Source of the DNA: Bacteroidota bacterium
Lineage (GTDB): Bacteria; Bacteroidota; Ignavibacteria; Palsa-1295
DNA: 39,746 nucleotides
Reading direction: 5' to 3'
Assembly: GCA_025363505.1 (NCBI GenBank)
Contig: JANYDV010000019.1
Location: 1-39,746, forward strand
Below are positions 32,390 to 39,746 of the stretch, piece after piece. Within the stretch, counting starts at the first letter, position 1; every line of letters starts with the position of its first letter. Below the pieces are notes generated by a model. The model was given only the letters and a program-made list of their open reading frames with translations, did no database searches and was not told the origin of the DNA. The position numbers were made by a program, and so were the translations under genes.

Positions 32390-33040
32390 ATGAAAGCATT
32401 TGTTGTAGTAATGATCTTCTGCTGTACCTTGGTAGTGACTGCACAAGCACAAAAAGAAAAACCGGGTCGTAGCGTCGCTCGCGAAGAGCTGAGTAATTCA
32501 TACAAAGACAGTATTGAGTATGCCAAGACTTTTAAACAGCTCTATGCGCTGATCGGACCGCAAAAAACGGCGTACATCGATGCCCAAGAATTCTATAATC
32601 GCATCAGCCGTACATTTACCGTGCAAGGCATTGATACTGCTGTGGCACATAAACTTGCTTTGACCGGTATTGATAATAATGCTTACGAAAAAATTTATTA
32701 CTCAATGTACCGTGAGCATTTAGACTTACCCGATCTGAAAAAGTTTTTAGAATTTATTAAAACACCTGAAGGTATGAAGGTGTATCTGGCACTTCCACAA
32801 TTGCAACGCGCCACTACCGAGACCAGCAGTTATGTGACTCGTACGGTGAATGCTAATTTAGCGCCACTCCGCCAAGAAGCACTTCAGAAGATGCAAAAAG
32901 AACGCCCACCGGTGCTAAACCAAAAACTTCCGCCCGGTATGAAGCTTGACTCAGCCGGTCACCCGATTCGCAGAGCACCCGGAGTTCATATTGAAGAAGT
33001 TGCTCCGCATAGTGATTCTTCTTCGTTGAAGCAGAAATGA
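32390..33040 (+). CDS. Exported protein of unknown function, DUF2059-like
   Basis: The protein has 216 residues with a signal peptide (VVVMIFCCTLVVTAQAQ). The middle is helical, with YEKIYYSMYREHLDLPDLKK followed by FLEFIKTPEGMKVYLALPQ. This resembles the C-terminal part of DUF2059 proteins, in which helices end in an F-Y/I-x-S/T-P-x-G motif. The tail is Pro/Ser-rich. The stop codon overlaps the murI start (ATGA), so the two are translationally coupled. The family call is tentative. Confidence 0.55.
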   Translation: MKAFVVVMIFCCTLVVTAQAQKEKPGRSVAREELSNSYKDSIEYAKTFKQLYALIGPQKTAYIDAQEFYNRISRTFTVQGIDTAVAHKLALTGIDNNAYEKIYYSMYREHLDLPDLKKFLEFIKTPEGMKVYLALPQLQRATTETSSYVTRTVNANLAPLRQEALQKMQKERPPVLNQKLPPGMKLDSAGHPIRRAPGVHIEEVAPHSDSSSLKQK

Positions 33041-33849
33041 TCGAGTCTTCAATCGGAGTCTTTGATTCGGGTATCGGCGGTTTGACCGTCGTTCATGAGT
33101 TGTTCGAACAACTCCCGAATGAACGTATCGTCTATTTTGGCGACACAGCTCGTGTTCCGTACGGCTCGAAATCAGTGGAGATCATTCGTCGCTATGCTAG
33201 CGAAGATACTGAACTCCTGTTACAGTATAACCCGTCTCTGATTGTTGTTGCTTGTAATACCGTCAGTGCCGTTGCACTTGACGTTGTAAAGGCGACCGCC
33301 GGGAATATTCCTGTTATGGGAATGATCGGACCTGCTTGTCTTGAAGCTGTAGCGACCACAACCAACGGTCGTATCGGCATCATCGGTACACAAGCGACAG
33401 TGACAAGCAAAGCCTATGATAATGGCATTAATGCAGTCGCTTTAGGAAAAAATATCCGGACATTTTCCCAGGCTTGCCCGCTCTTGGTGCCGCTTGCCGA
33501 AGAAGGTTGGCAAGACCATCGTGCAACAACACTTATTGTTGAAGCCTATCTAAGCCCATTAAAAAAAGCTGAAGTCGATACCCTCATTTTAGGTTGTACT
33601 CATTATCCTGTCCTTTCAACAGTGATCGGAAATTATATGGGTCCTGATGTTACACTGATTAACAGTGGTGCTGTTGCGGCTCGGAATATTAAAGGATATA
33701 CAACGAATACAACTAATCTTTCTGCTGAACATCTATTCCTTGTCAGTGATGTTCCGTCAAAATTTCAATCGGTCGGAGAGCGTTTTTTGGGATATAAACT
33801 TCCCCTTACCAAACAAGTAATCTTCAAAGAAGCTTGGGTTGTAGTATAA
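33037..33849 (+). CDS. murI: Glutamate racemase
   Basis: The enzyme interconverts L- and D-glutamate, supplying D-Glu for peptidoglycan. The 270 residues hold the N-terminal GVFDSGIGGLTV with D10 and S11, VYFGDTARVPYG, the first catalytic cysteine C73 in VACNTVSA, and the second, C187, in LGCTHYP with H189. All active-site residues are present. Its start overlaps the previous stop by four bases (ATGA). It is the last gene of the plus-strand run beginning at coxC. Confidence 0.95.
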   Translation: MIESSIGVFDSGIGGLTVVHELFEQLPNERIVYFGDTARVPYGSKSVEIIRRYASEDTELLLQYNPSLIVVACNTVSAVALDVVKATAGNIPVMGMIGPACLEAVATTTNGRIGIIGTQATVTSKAYDNGINAVALGKNIRTFSQACPLLVPLAEEGWQDHRATTLIVEAYLSPLKKAEVDTLILGCTHYPVLSTVIGNYMGPDVTLINSGAVAARNIKGYTTNTTNLSAEHLFLVSDVPSKFQSVGERFLGYKLPLTKQVIFKEAWVVV

Positions 33850-33905
33850 AACACCTTTTATATTTCTCTTTTCTCCCTTATCACTTCTCCGCCCTATATT
33901 TATCG

Positions 33906-33913
33906 TAGATTTG
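33906..33913 (+). promoter_or_regulatory. Possible -7 box of floA
   Basis: TAGATTTG matches TAnnTTTG and is preceded by CG and followed by TAC, as in the coxC promoter. It lies 23 bases before the floA ATG. The -33 region is not convincing. Confidence 0.45.
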
Positions 33914-33936
33914 TACTCTATTTATCTTACTTTGAA

Positions 33937-34962
33937 ATGGAAAATATGAACCCCATAGGCAACCTCACACTTGGCATTGTTATTGCCGCTTTTTTCTTTT
34001 TGATCATTTTGCTCTCGATCATGCGATTGGGTCTTTGGATCACCGCGCTTTCCTCAGGCGTTCATGTCCGTATTTTTGGCGATCTCGTCGGAATGCGTTT
34101 TCGCAAAGTACCGGCAGATGTCATCGTTCGGGCGAAGATTACGGCTACCAAAGCAGGTATCCCGGTTGAAATTCCGCTGCTCGAAGCCCATTATATGGCT
34201 GGCGGCAATGTCCCACGAGTGATCAATGCGCTTATTAGTGCTCACAAAGCGAACATTGATCTCGATTTTGATCGTGCAGCAGCTATTGATTTGGCTGGGC
34301 GTGATGTACTTGAAGCAGTGAAGCTTTCGGTGAATCCGAAAGTGATCGAAACCCCGCCGGTGGCTGCTGTTGCAAAAAATGGTATCCAAGTGACGGCAGT
34401 GGCGCGTGTGACAATCCGTGCTAATCTCGAACGTCTCGTCGGTGGTGCCGGTGAAGCGACTATTCTTGCACGTGTTGGCGAAGGTATTGTTACCACCATC
34501 GGTTCGAGTCAGTCGCATAAAGAAGTACTCGAAAGTCCGGATAATATTTCGAAGACCGTTCTCAATAAAGGTCTTGACTCCGGCACGGCATACGAAATTC
34601 TTTCTATTGATATTGCTGACGTTGATGTCGGACAAAATATCGGGGCGAAACTGCAGAGCGATCAAGCAGAAGCCGAACTGAAAATTGCTCGTGCAAAAGC
34701 CGAAGAGCGTCGTGCATCGGCAATAGCATACGAGCAAGAAATGAAAGCGAAAGTTCAAGAAATGAGGGCAAAAGTTGTCGAAAGCGAAGCGCTCATCCCG
34801 ATTGCGATTGCCGAAGCATTTCGTAACGGTAAGCTTGGGGTAATGGATTACTACAATATGCAAAATGTGCAGTCAGATACGGCAATGCGCAAATCGATCG
34901 CCGAAAGTTCATCGAGCGATATGAGTGCCATGGGTGGCTCATCGACTACAGGCAACGCATAA
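33937..34962 (+). CDS. floA: Flotillin-like protein FloA
   Basis: FloA organises membrane microdomains and influences membrane fluidity. The 341 residues begin with one N-terminal hydrophobic hairpin (LTLGIVIAAFFFLIILLSI). The SPFH domain follows with MRFRKVPADVIV, AHYMAGGNVPRVINALI and AAIDLAGRDVLEAVKLSVNP, then VTAVARVTIRANLERLVGGAG. A heptad-rich helix (about 250-290, with ELKIARAKAEERRASAIA) provides oligomerisation. A Ser/Gly/Thr-rich tail ends the protein. It stands alone between a possible promoter and a terminator. Confidence 0.95.
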   Translation: MENMNPIGNLTLGIVIAAFFFLIILLSIMRLGLWITALSSGVHVRIFGDLVGMRFRKVPADVIVRAKITATKAGIPVEIPLLEAHYMAGGNVPRVINALISAHKANIDLDFDRAAAIDLAGRDVLEAVKLSVNPKVIETPPVAAVAKNGIQVTAVARVTIRANLERLVGGAGEATILARVGEGIVTTIGSSQSHKEVLESPDNISKTVLNKGLDSGTAYEILSIDIADVDVGQNIGAKLQSDQAEAELKIARAKAEERRASAIAYEQEMKAKVQEMRAKVVESEALIPIAIAEAFRNGKLGVMDYYNMQNVQSDTAMRKSIAESSSSDMSAMGGSSTTGNA

Positions 34963-35015
34963 TATTTTCAATTCGCGGGGCTCTTGGAGCCACCTCTATT
35001 GATGTTGTGTTACAG

Positions 35016-35050
35016 AAAGAGATGGATGCACTTGTGTCCATCTCTTTTTT
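35016..35050 (+). terminator. Intrinsic terminator after floA
   Basis: AAAGAGATGGA (35016-35026) pairs with its complement at 35037-35047 around a ten-base loop and is followed by a run of T. It lies 53 bases after the floA stop and 18 bases before the next start. Confidence 0.8.
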
Positions 35051-35068
35051 AATATATCACACCTTACT

Positions 35069-36430
35069 GTGCTTATTCGCTCCATCTCGGGCCTTCGCGG
35101 GCTCACTGATTCTCAAACCGGCTTGACCGACGATGTTATTATTGCTTATGCATCATCATTTGCAACAATAATCGGCAACTCGGGCATTGTTGCACTTGGC
35201 TTTGATGGCAGAGTCGGAGGCAAACGTATCTTCGATCTTGTCGCAGCCACCCTCTGCGCAGCAGGTTGCGATGTTCTCTCATTAGGCATGGTCCCGACTC
35301 CGACGGTAATGTTTGCTGTAGAGAAGAATAAGAATGTGCTGGGCGGTATAGTCGTCACGGCAAGCCATAACCCACAGCAATGGAATGGAATGAAGTTTAT
35401 TAATTTCAATGGTCTTTTTCTTGATGCAGATGAAAATGCCGACTTATGGAAGTTCGTTGACACCGGTTCATGGAAACTTCAGACTGCTCAAGGAAAAATC
35501 ATTGACGGAAATGAAACGATCGAATCGCACATAGCATCGGTTCTGGCAATTCCATTTCTCGCCCTTGAGGATATCAAGAAAAAGAAATTTCGCGTCGTTC
35601 TTGATACCGTCAATGCAAGTGGTTCGTACATCCAACAAGAATTGCTGAAGCGTCTTGGTGTTGCTGAAGTGATCGGTCTTGCTACCGATGGTTCAGGGAT
35701 ATTCCCTCATTACCCCGAACCGGTACCAGCAAATCTTACTTCGCTTTGTGAAGCTGTGGTGTCAAATAATGCCGATCTCGGTATTGCTATTGATCCCGAT
35801 GCTGACCGGTGCGTGTTGATCACCAATGCCGGCGAGCCGTTCATCGAAGAAAATACTATTGTTCTTGCTGCCGAAGAAGTACTTTTTAATATGGATCGTG
35901 GTCAGAACGTTGTGGTGAATCTCTCTACCACCAGAGCCATCGACGATATTGCCGAGCAATACGGAGCGACAGTACATCGTACTGCGGTCGGCGAGATTAA
36001 CGTTGCCAAGAAAATGATTGATACTTCTGCGGTCATTGGCGGCGAAGGTTCGGGCGGAGTAATTTTTCCGGCTGTCCATATCGGTCGAGATTCATTGGTC
36101 GCTGTCGCGTTGGTGCTCAGTAACCTTGCCCGTAGCGGAATGACTGCCGCCGAAAAGAAACTGTCGCTACCTCAATACGAGATAGTCAAAAACAAAATCG
36201 AACTCTCAAGCAAAGAACAAGCAAGTGAGATGATAGCCGGGATCAAAACAAAGCTTGTATCGTCGGCTCTATCATATAACGAAGAAGATGGCTTGCGTCT
36301 GGACTTCGAGAAGAGCTGGCTTCACGTCCGTTCATCAAATACCGAGCCGATCATCCGTCTCATAGCCGAAGCCCCCACCAAAACCGAAGCCGAAGCACTC
36401 ATCGCCAAAGCGACAAAATCTAAGAATTAG
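35069..36430 (+). CDS. glmM: Phosphoglucosamine mutase / phosphomannomutase family enzyme
   Basis: The alpha-D-phosphohexomutase family interconverts 6- and 1-phosphates of hexoses; GlmM makes glucosamine-1-phosphate for peptidoglycan and lipopolysaccharide. The 453 residues show the phosphoserine loop TASHNPQQWNG (S99), the magnesium loop DPDADR (242-247), the sugar-binding loop GEGSGG (325-330) and the phosphate loop RSSNTEP (421-427). The N-terminal RSISGLRG matches the Bacteroidota group whose members are annotated either as GlmM or as phosphomannomutase. Substrate choice cannot be settled from sequence. The start is a GTG. Confidence 0.88.
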   Translation: MLIRSISGLRGLTDSQTGLTDDVIIAYASSFATIIGNSGIVALGFDGRVGGKRIFDLVAATLCAAGCDVLSLGMVPTPTVMFAVEKNKNVLGGIVVTASHNPQQWNGMKFINFNGLFLDADENADLWKFVDTGSWKLQTAQGKIIDGNETIESHIASVLAIPFLALEDIKKKKFRVVLDTVNASGSYIQQELLKRLGVAEVIGLATDGSGIFPHYPEPVPANLTSLCEAVVSNNADLGIAIDPDADRCVLITNAGEPFIEENTIVLAAEEVLFNMDRGQNVVVNLSTTRAIDDIAEQYGATVHRTAVGEINVAKKMIDTSAVIGGEGSGGVIFPAVHIGRDSLVAVALVLSNLARSGMTAAEKKLSLPQYEIVKNKIELSSKEQASEMIAGIKTKLVSSALSYNEEDGLRLDFEKSWLHVRSSNTEPIIRLIAEAPTKTEAEALIAKATKSKN

Positions 36431-36790
36431 CTAAAAACGTGAGTTCCAAATGTTTCAAAAGCTCCGAAGGAGCGAATTACTCGCAGCCCAGGGTGGAGCG
36501 AAGCGGAACCCTGGGAAAGGGTATGAATAACATTTATAGCCCTGAAAGGGCGAAGTGACCTTCGTGGCTTTTTATCCCATGCCTCGGCAGGGCGAAAGCT
36601 TGGCACGCTATTTGTACAATGTAATGGTAGTGTAAATTATTTAAGACACGACTATTATGCATGCCCTCAATTAAATGACCAATCGCTGCTTTCCTTGGAG
36701 CCAATAGTTGGCTTATTAGGAGCACGGCTATACTGAGAAAGTTTTCTTTCTTGGAATAGTGAAGTTCATTTAAAATATGAGGGATAATGT
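36431..36790. repeat. Intergenic region with a REP-like cluster of three palindromes
   Basis: This 360-base gap contains three hairpins in a row: GCTCC-gaa-GGAGC (36461-36473), CCCAGGGT / ACCCTGGG (36487-36494 and 36508-36515, with GCGAAGC inside) and GCCCT-gaa-AGGGC (36539-36551). A partial fourth piece, GGCAGGGCGAAAGC, ends at about 36600. Such short GC-rich palindromes with GAA loops resemble repetitive extragenic palindromic elements. The rest, to 36790, is AT-rich with one small hairpin (GCCAA/TTGGC near 36705) and no recognisable gene or RNA. GAGGGA at its end is the ribosome site for the next frame. Confidence 0.65.
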
Positions 36791-37147
36791 ATGAAAAGGA
36801 TTAAGGATTCGGCTCAGTTGTCACTATTTGATATTGAGCCAGCCAACGAAATCAAGATAGATCGCAAACGTGTACGCAAGGGAGATGCTTCAAGCTATCC
36901 CGCCCAATTAGACCTCTTCCATCATGTTGATGGATTCAAAAACCCCGACGGAGAGCCCGATCGGGGTTCTTCTTTTTATTCAAAATATTTAAAATCCTCG
37001 ACAAGCATTCGATATATCTCTTCCTTCACTTTTTTTGTCCTTGTGCTGATTTGTGCAAATAAATCAAGAAGGTCAGCCGCGTTTTCCATCTCAGCATATT
37101 TTTTGATTTGTATTAGACCAGAGTTAGGGGTTAGGAATGGAGCATAA
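36791..37147 (+). CDS. Small ORF with two sliding-clamp-binding-like motifs, possibly a gene remnant
   Basis: The ATG has GAGGGA nine bases upstream. The 118-residue frame begins MKRIKDSAQLSLFDIEP and continues to AQLDLFHHVDGF. Q9-LSLF and Q39-LDLF both match the bacterial beta-clamp-binding consensus QL[SD]LF, and every codon differs between the copies. A basic stretch, DRKRVRKGD, lies between them. From about residue 51 the frame runs through a terminator hairpin and then antisense to the end of the restriction gene, so the C-terminal half is probably not meaningful. A frameshift near codon 44 would bring a stop before the hairpin. It may be a genuine small protein, or the N-terminal remnant of a replication or transposition protein. 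Confidence 0.4.
   Translation: MKRIKDSAQLSLFDIEPANEIKIDRKRVRKGDASSYPAQLDLFHHVDGFKNPDGEPDRGSSFYSKYLKSSTSIRYISSFTFFVLVLICANKSRRSAAFSISAYFLICIRPELGVRNGA
36941..36968. terminator. Probable bidirectional terminator
   Basis: AACCCCGA and TCGGGGTT pair around a 12-base loop that can fold further. The minus strand ends in GGGGTTTTTG and the plus strand runs into TTCTTCTTTTTATT. It lies eight bases after the stop of the restriction-modification gene and would also end transcription from 36791. Confidence 0.7.
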
Positions 37148-39746
37148 AGGAAATATTTGAAATATGGCTCATCTTTTAAACCCTCGTATTTCAGTACTTG
37201 CCCCTTACAATATACTTGATTCCAAACAGAATATAATTCTTTTATCTTGTTAACCAGTTGAATTGCTATTACTGAACTTGGAGAAATAGAAGGTTCTAAT
37301 GTCGTTGACCAAAATGAATCAGGATTATTTGGTGACAAGGGATTGTCTACAAAAACTTCGGGTGCTTCAGGTATCGGATTCCCAGCTTCGAATTTAGTCA
37401 CGATACAATTATTATTTGAAAAGCCAAAAGCAAAACAGAGTGAATAAAAATAATTTTCTTTGTCCACCTGTATTTGCGGAGCCCATACATCCATTTGATT
37501 CGCCCAAACGGGATATACGCCATTAATTGCTTTTGTTATTGCAAACCAAGTAAAAGTAGTTTGAGCGGAGTTTATATCAAATGCACAATAACTTCTATTG
37601 TCAGAAGGTCCCGATTGCATTCTTGTTCTATTAACGCCTTTAAAGTCTTCATCAAGTCTAAACCAAACTCTATTTGGCTGGTTAGTTATTCGTCCTTGAG
37701 TATCCGCCTTTATTCTTACAGGTGTAGTATCATCCATAAACCCAAGGTAGATAGAGTTTGCAATACCGTAGGTTTTCTTATTTCCGCGTCGTTCGTCATT
37801 AAGCGATAATCCTCCATATACACTTCGTGACTCTATTTCTTTTTTTGTTGGGTCTCTCTTAAAATCATACATTGATTGATTTGCCCACTCCTTAATGGAA
37901 ATTCGCCTCGCTGAAAGATTGACCAACTTTGCTTGTTTACAAATATCAACCAGTTGAGTATTGATGATTTTTGCTTCGGCATTCCAATTTAGAACCAAGT
38001 CATTTTTTTCTAACGGAGTCAGATCTAATACTTTAACTTCATTTTTGTTGCCGTTTTCATTTCGTACATAACTCCAGATCGTAAAAGATATTGGGAATCT
38101 ACCATCAATCTTAAAAAACTCATTCCCAGTAATTAAAAAACCTTTTTCAAATTTAAAATACTTATCAAATTCTTCCCTAAAAGCTCTATACGTGGGTCTC
38201 GGAATCAGCCAAGATGTAGGTGTGAAAATCATGATCAAAGGTGTCTCCTTCTTGTCATTCCGCAGTTCTTGATCTATTTGTATATCCATTAAATCCATCT
38301 GCTCCACAGGACGATCACCCATTTGGAGGCGAGCAATGTTAACGATTTGTGCAAGAAAAGCAAGATACCTTTCTTTTCCGGCGTCATCTCCTGTTAGTTG
38401 TAAAATAGACGGGTCTATTTGATACACAGCATTTGCAGCTATGCGAACATTTTCATTTTCATCTGTATTCTTATAAGGCGGGTTAAGAAGAAATGCAATA
38501 GGTTTATCAAGTTTTAAATTTTTTTCCCGAAGACCATTTAACAGTACTTGCAGGTAACTCTCGGCAGACTTATCCAGAAAGTTGAGCCCTTCTTTTTCAC
38601 TGGTTTTTGGTATAATTGTAAATCCCGCTTGTATTTCTTGGGGATCGAGTTTCATACGTTGTTCGATCGTTCTTAAGAGATCGGGCTGTAGTTCGGAAAC
38701 AATTTTATGTTTTAGATGTCCGCGCCAACTTGTCACTAAATTGCCTGACCCACCGGCAGGATCGAGAACAATATATTTATCGCTTAGTTTTTTTTCATAG
38801 TATTGATGAACGAACCACAAAGCAAATTTACTAAGATTATCATCAGTAAAGAAGATACCGTGTTGAATTGCGTACTGCTCATCTAATCTTGAGATTACTT
38901 CATCAAATCTACTAAAGTAATAATCCGCGGTTAATCCACTACCCGAATTTACGAATACATAATGATTTTGAACAAACTTCTTAAAAGTCTCATGAAAGCG
39001 CGGAGAAATTTTTAATGTTTCGCTACTTCTTTTCTTTCGTAGATCTATTAATTGCAGATCATCTGAATTGGCAACTTCCACAACTTCAGAATTAACATCC
39101 CAATAGCCAACCATTGCATAAAAGCAGTGAATTGCAGAGAGCGCATTATTTTGCGGGAAAAATCTTTCAAGTTGTTGAATTTTAGTTATGAAGTTTGATG
39201 GTCTAATTTGTAAACGTCCAGCCTCAAGGTTCTTTAAGTAATCTGAAAATTGGGACAATAATATTTTTGGGTCAGTAACAAACAATTGATTTTCAAATTC
39301 ATGGGGAAGTATTTTGAAGGCAGCGCTTTCCAAAATTTCATTTTTTTGTCCTTGATTTGTTTTTTTTGCATTTATTCTGCCTACTTCATTTGGTGCTTTT
39401 TGATTATCTGAGCTATCGGCATACTCGTTTACAAAGTTTGGTAAATCTTTTATTCTCCAAAGCCCTATAAACTTCTGCGAAATTACACAAATTGAAGTAA
39501 ATGTTAAACCTCGTGTATGATAATGCAATCCTTGATACAATCCAGCATAAATATCTTTTGCATCAGTCTTCAACTCAATAATTAATTTTCCTTCTACATA
39601 ACCATCTGCATCTAATGCCTCTGAGGCTCGAGTATATTTTCCGGGAAATATTTCTCTAAAATAGCTATGGACAAAATCGTCACTGGAGTTTTCAGTACCT
39701 GCCGAAAGCAAATACTTTTTCAATTGTTCTATTGTCTTTGGGTTCA
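36976..39746 (-). CDS. Type IIG restriction-modification enzyme (Eco57I-like), N-terminus beyond window
   Basis: The single polypeptide combines endonuclease, DNA methyltransferase and target recognition. Numbering from a TTG at 39723, an N-terminal PD-(D/E)xK-like nuclease shows DADGYVEGKLIIELK, with E50-L-K52 as the ExK part. The adenine methyltransferase core shows motif I DPAGGSG (321-327) and motif IV NPPY (414-417). FTPTSWLIPRPTYRAFREEF and a long C-terminal part (about 600-915) represent the specificity domain. The frame stays open upstream of the TTG to the window edge (NPKTIEQLKKYLL), so the true start is probably outside. The gene is AT-richer than the core of the window, consistent with transfer. 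Confidence 0.87.
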   Translation of the reverse strand, partial: NPKTIEQLKKYLLSAGTENSSDDFVHSYFREIFPGKYTRASEALDADGYVEGKLIIELKTDAKDIYAGLYQGLHYHTRGLTFTSICVISQKFIGLWRIKDLPNFVNEYADSSDNQKAPNEVGRINAKKTNQGQKNEILESAAFKILPHEFENQLFVTDPKILLSQFSDYLKNLEAGRLQIRPSNFITKIQQLERFFPQNNALSAIHCFYAMVGYWDVNSEVVEVANSDDLQLIDLRKKRSSETLKISPRFHETFKKFVQNHYVFVNSGSGLTADYYFSRFDEVISRLDEQYAIQHGIFFTDDNLSKFALWFVHQYYEKKLSDKYIVLDPAGGSGNLVTSWRGHLKHKIVSELQPDLLRTIEQRMKLDPQEIQAGFTIIPKTSEKEGLNFLDKSAESYLQVLLNGLREKNLKLDKPIAFLLNPPYKNTDENENVRIAANAVYQIDPSILQLTGDDAGKERYLAFLAQIVNIARLQMGDRPVEQMDLMDIQIDQELRNDKKETPLIMIFTPTSWLIPRPTYRAFREEFDKYFKFEKGFLITGNEFFKIDGRFPISFTIWSYVRNENGNKNEVKVLDLTPLEKNDLVLNWNAEAKIINTQLVDICKQAKLVNLSARRISIKEWANQSMYDFKRDPTKKEIESRSVYGGLSLNDERRGNKKTYGIANSIYLGFMDDTTPVRIKADTQGRITNQPNRVWFRLDEDFKGVNRTRMQSGPSDNRSYCAFDINSAQTTFTWFAITKAINGVYPVWANQMDVWAPQIQVDKENYFYSLCFAFGFSNNNCIVTKFEAGNPIPEAPEVFVDNPLSPNNPDSFWSTTLEPSISPSSVIAIQLVNKIKELYSVWNQVYCKGQVLKYEGLKDEPYFKYFLYAPFLTPNSGLIQIKKYAEMENAADLLDLFAQISTRTKKVKEEIYRMLVEDFKYFE

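Noticed and set aside
34054..34863. 269-residue minus-strand frame over floA
   Set aside because: Antisense shadow of a well-recognised flotillin; Phe/Cys/Arg-rich composition and no motif.
1..39746. tRNA, rRNA or CRISPR arrays
   Set aside because: No cloverleaf-like segments, rRNA sequence or regularly spaced repeats were seen in any intergenic stretch.

Overview
The window looks like a chromosome segment from a Gram-negative, non-photosynthetic member of the Bacteroidota-Chlorobiota-Kapaibacteriota (FCB) group. Four things point there. Two secreted proteins end in type IX secretion (T9SS) sorting domains of the NYPNPF type. LpxC and FabZ are fused in one polypeptide, as is usual in this group. 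Several intergenic regions carry the Bacteroidota-type -7 box TAnnTTTG, once with a TTTG element 20 bases upstream. Shine-Dalgarno sequences are often weak or absent. The species cannot be named from the sequence.

Layout. 1-2130 (minus): an ECF-like sigma factor broken by a one-base frameshift, upstream of a large surface or tail-fibre-like protein that runs off the left edge. 2208-3820 (plus): a NamZ-type exo-muramidase coupled to a small membrane protein. 3824-6150 (minus): a photolyase, also frameshifted, a two-helix membrane protein, a GyrI-like protein and a 32-residue membrane peptide. 6155-13282 (minus): two CpoB/YbgF-like TPR lipoproteins around an outer-membrane barrel, a LivK-LivH-LivM amino-acid uptake set without its ATPases, a HIT protein and a T9SS cargo protein, closed by a strong terminator. 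13453-15674 (plus): lpxC-fabZ and lpxA. 15792-26415 (minus): a 1271-residue T9SS surface protein, dprA, an enoyl-CoA hydratase, lpxD, two Skp/OmpH chaperones, marC and cysS. 26692-28796: a tiny lipoprotein, a BACON-like lipoprotein and an MFS exporter. 28900-33849 (plus): one apparent long transcript with cytochrome oxidase subunits III and IV, a 41-residue membrane peptide, a molybdopterin-domain lipoprotein with a cytochrome b partner, two exported proteins of unknown role, and murI. 33937-36430 (plus): floA and a phosphohexomutase. 36431-39746: a palindromic repeat cluster, a small ORF with two sliding-clamp-binding motifs, and a type IIG restriction-modification enzyme that runs off the right edge.

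How it fits together. Much of the window serves the envelope: lipid A synthesis (lpxC-fabZ, lpxA, lpxD), outer-membrane protein folding (Skp), peptidoglycan supply and recycling (murI, possible glmM, NamZ), lipoproteins and T9SS cargo. A second theme is aerobic respiration. The two ends are visibly AT-richer and look accessory: sigma factor plus surface fibre on the left, repeats plus restriction-modification on the right.

Items most worth a second look: the small ORF at 36791 with two QL[SD]LF motifs written in entirely different codons; the molybdopterin-domain protein that carries a lipoprotein signal instead of a Tat signal; the extra segment inside cytochrome oxidase subunit III; the unlisted membrane peptides at 3824 and 30059; and the two single-base frameshifts.
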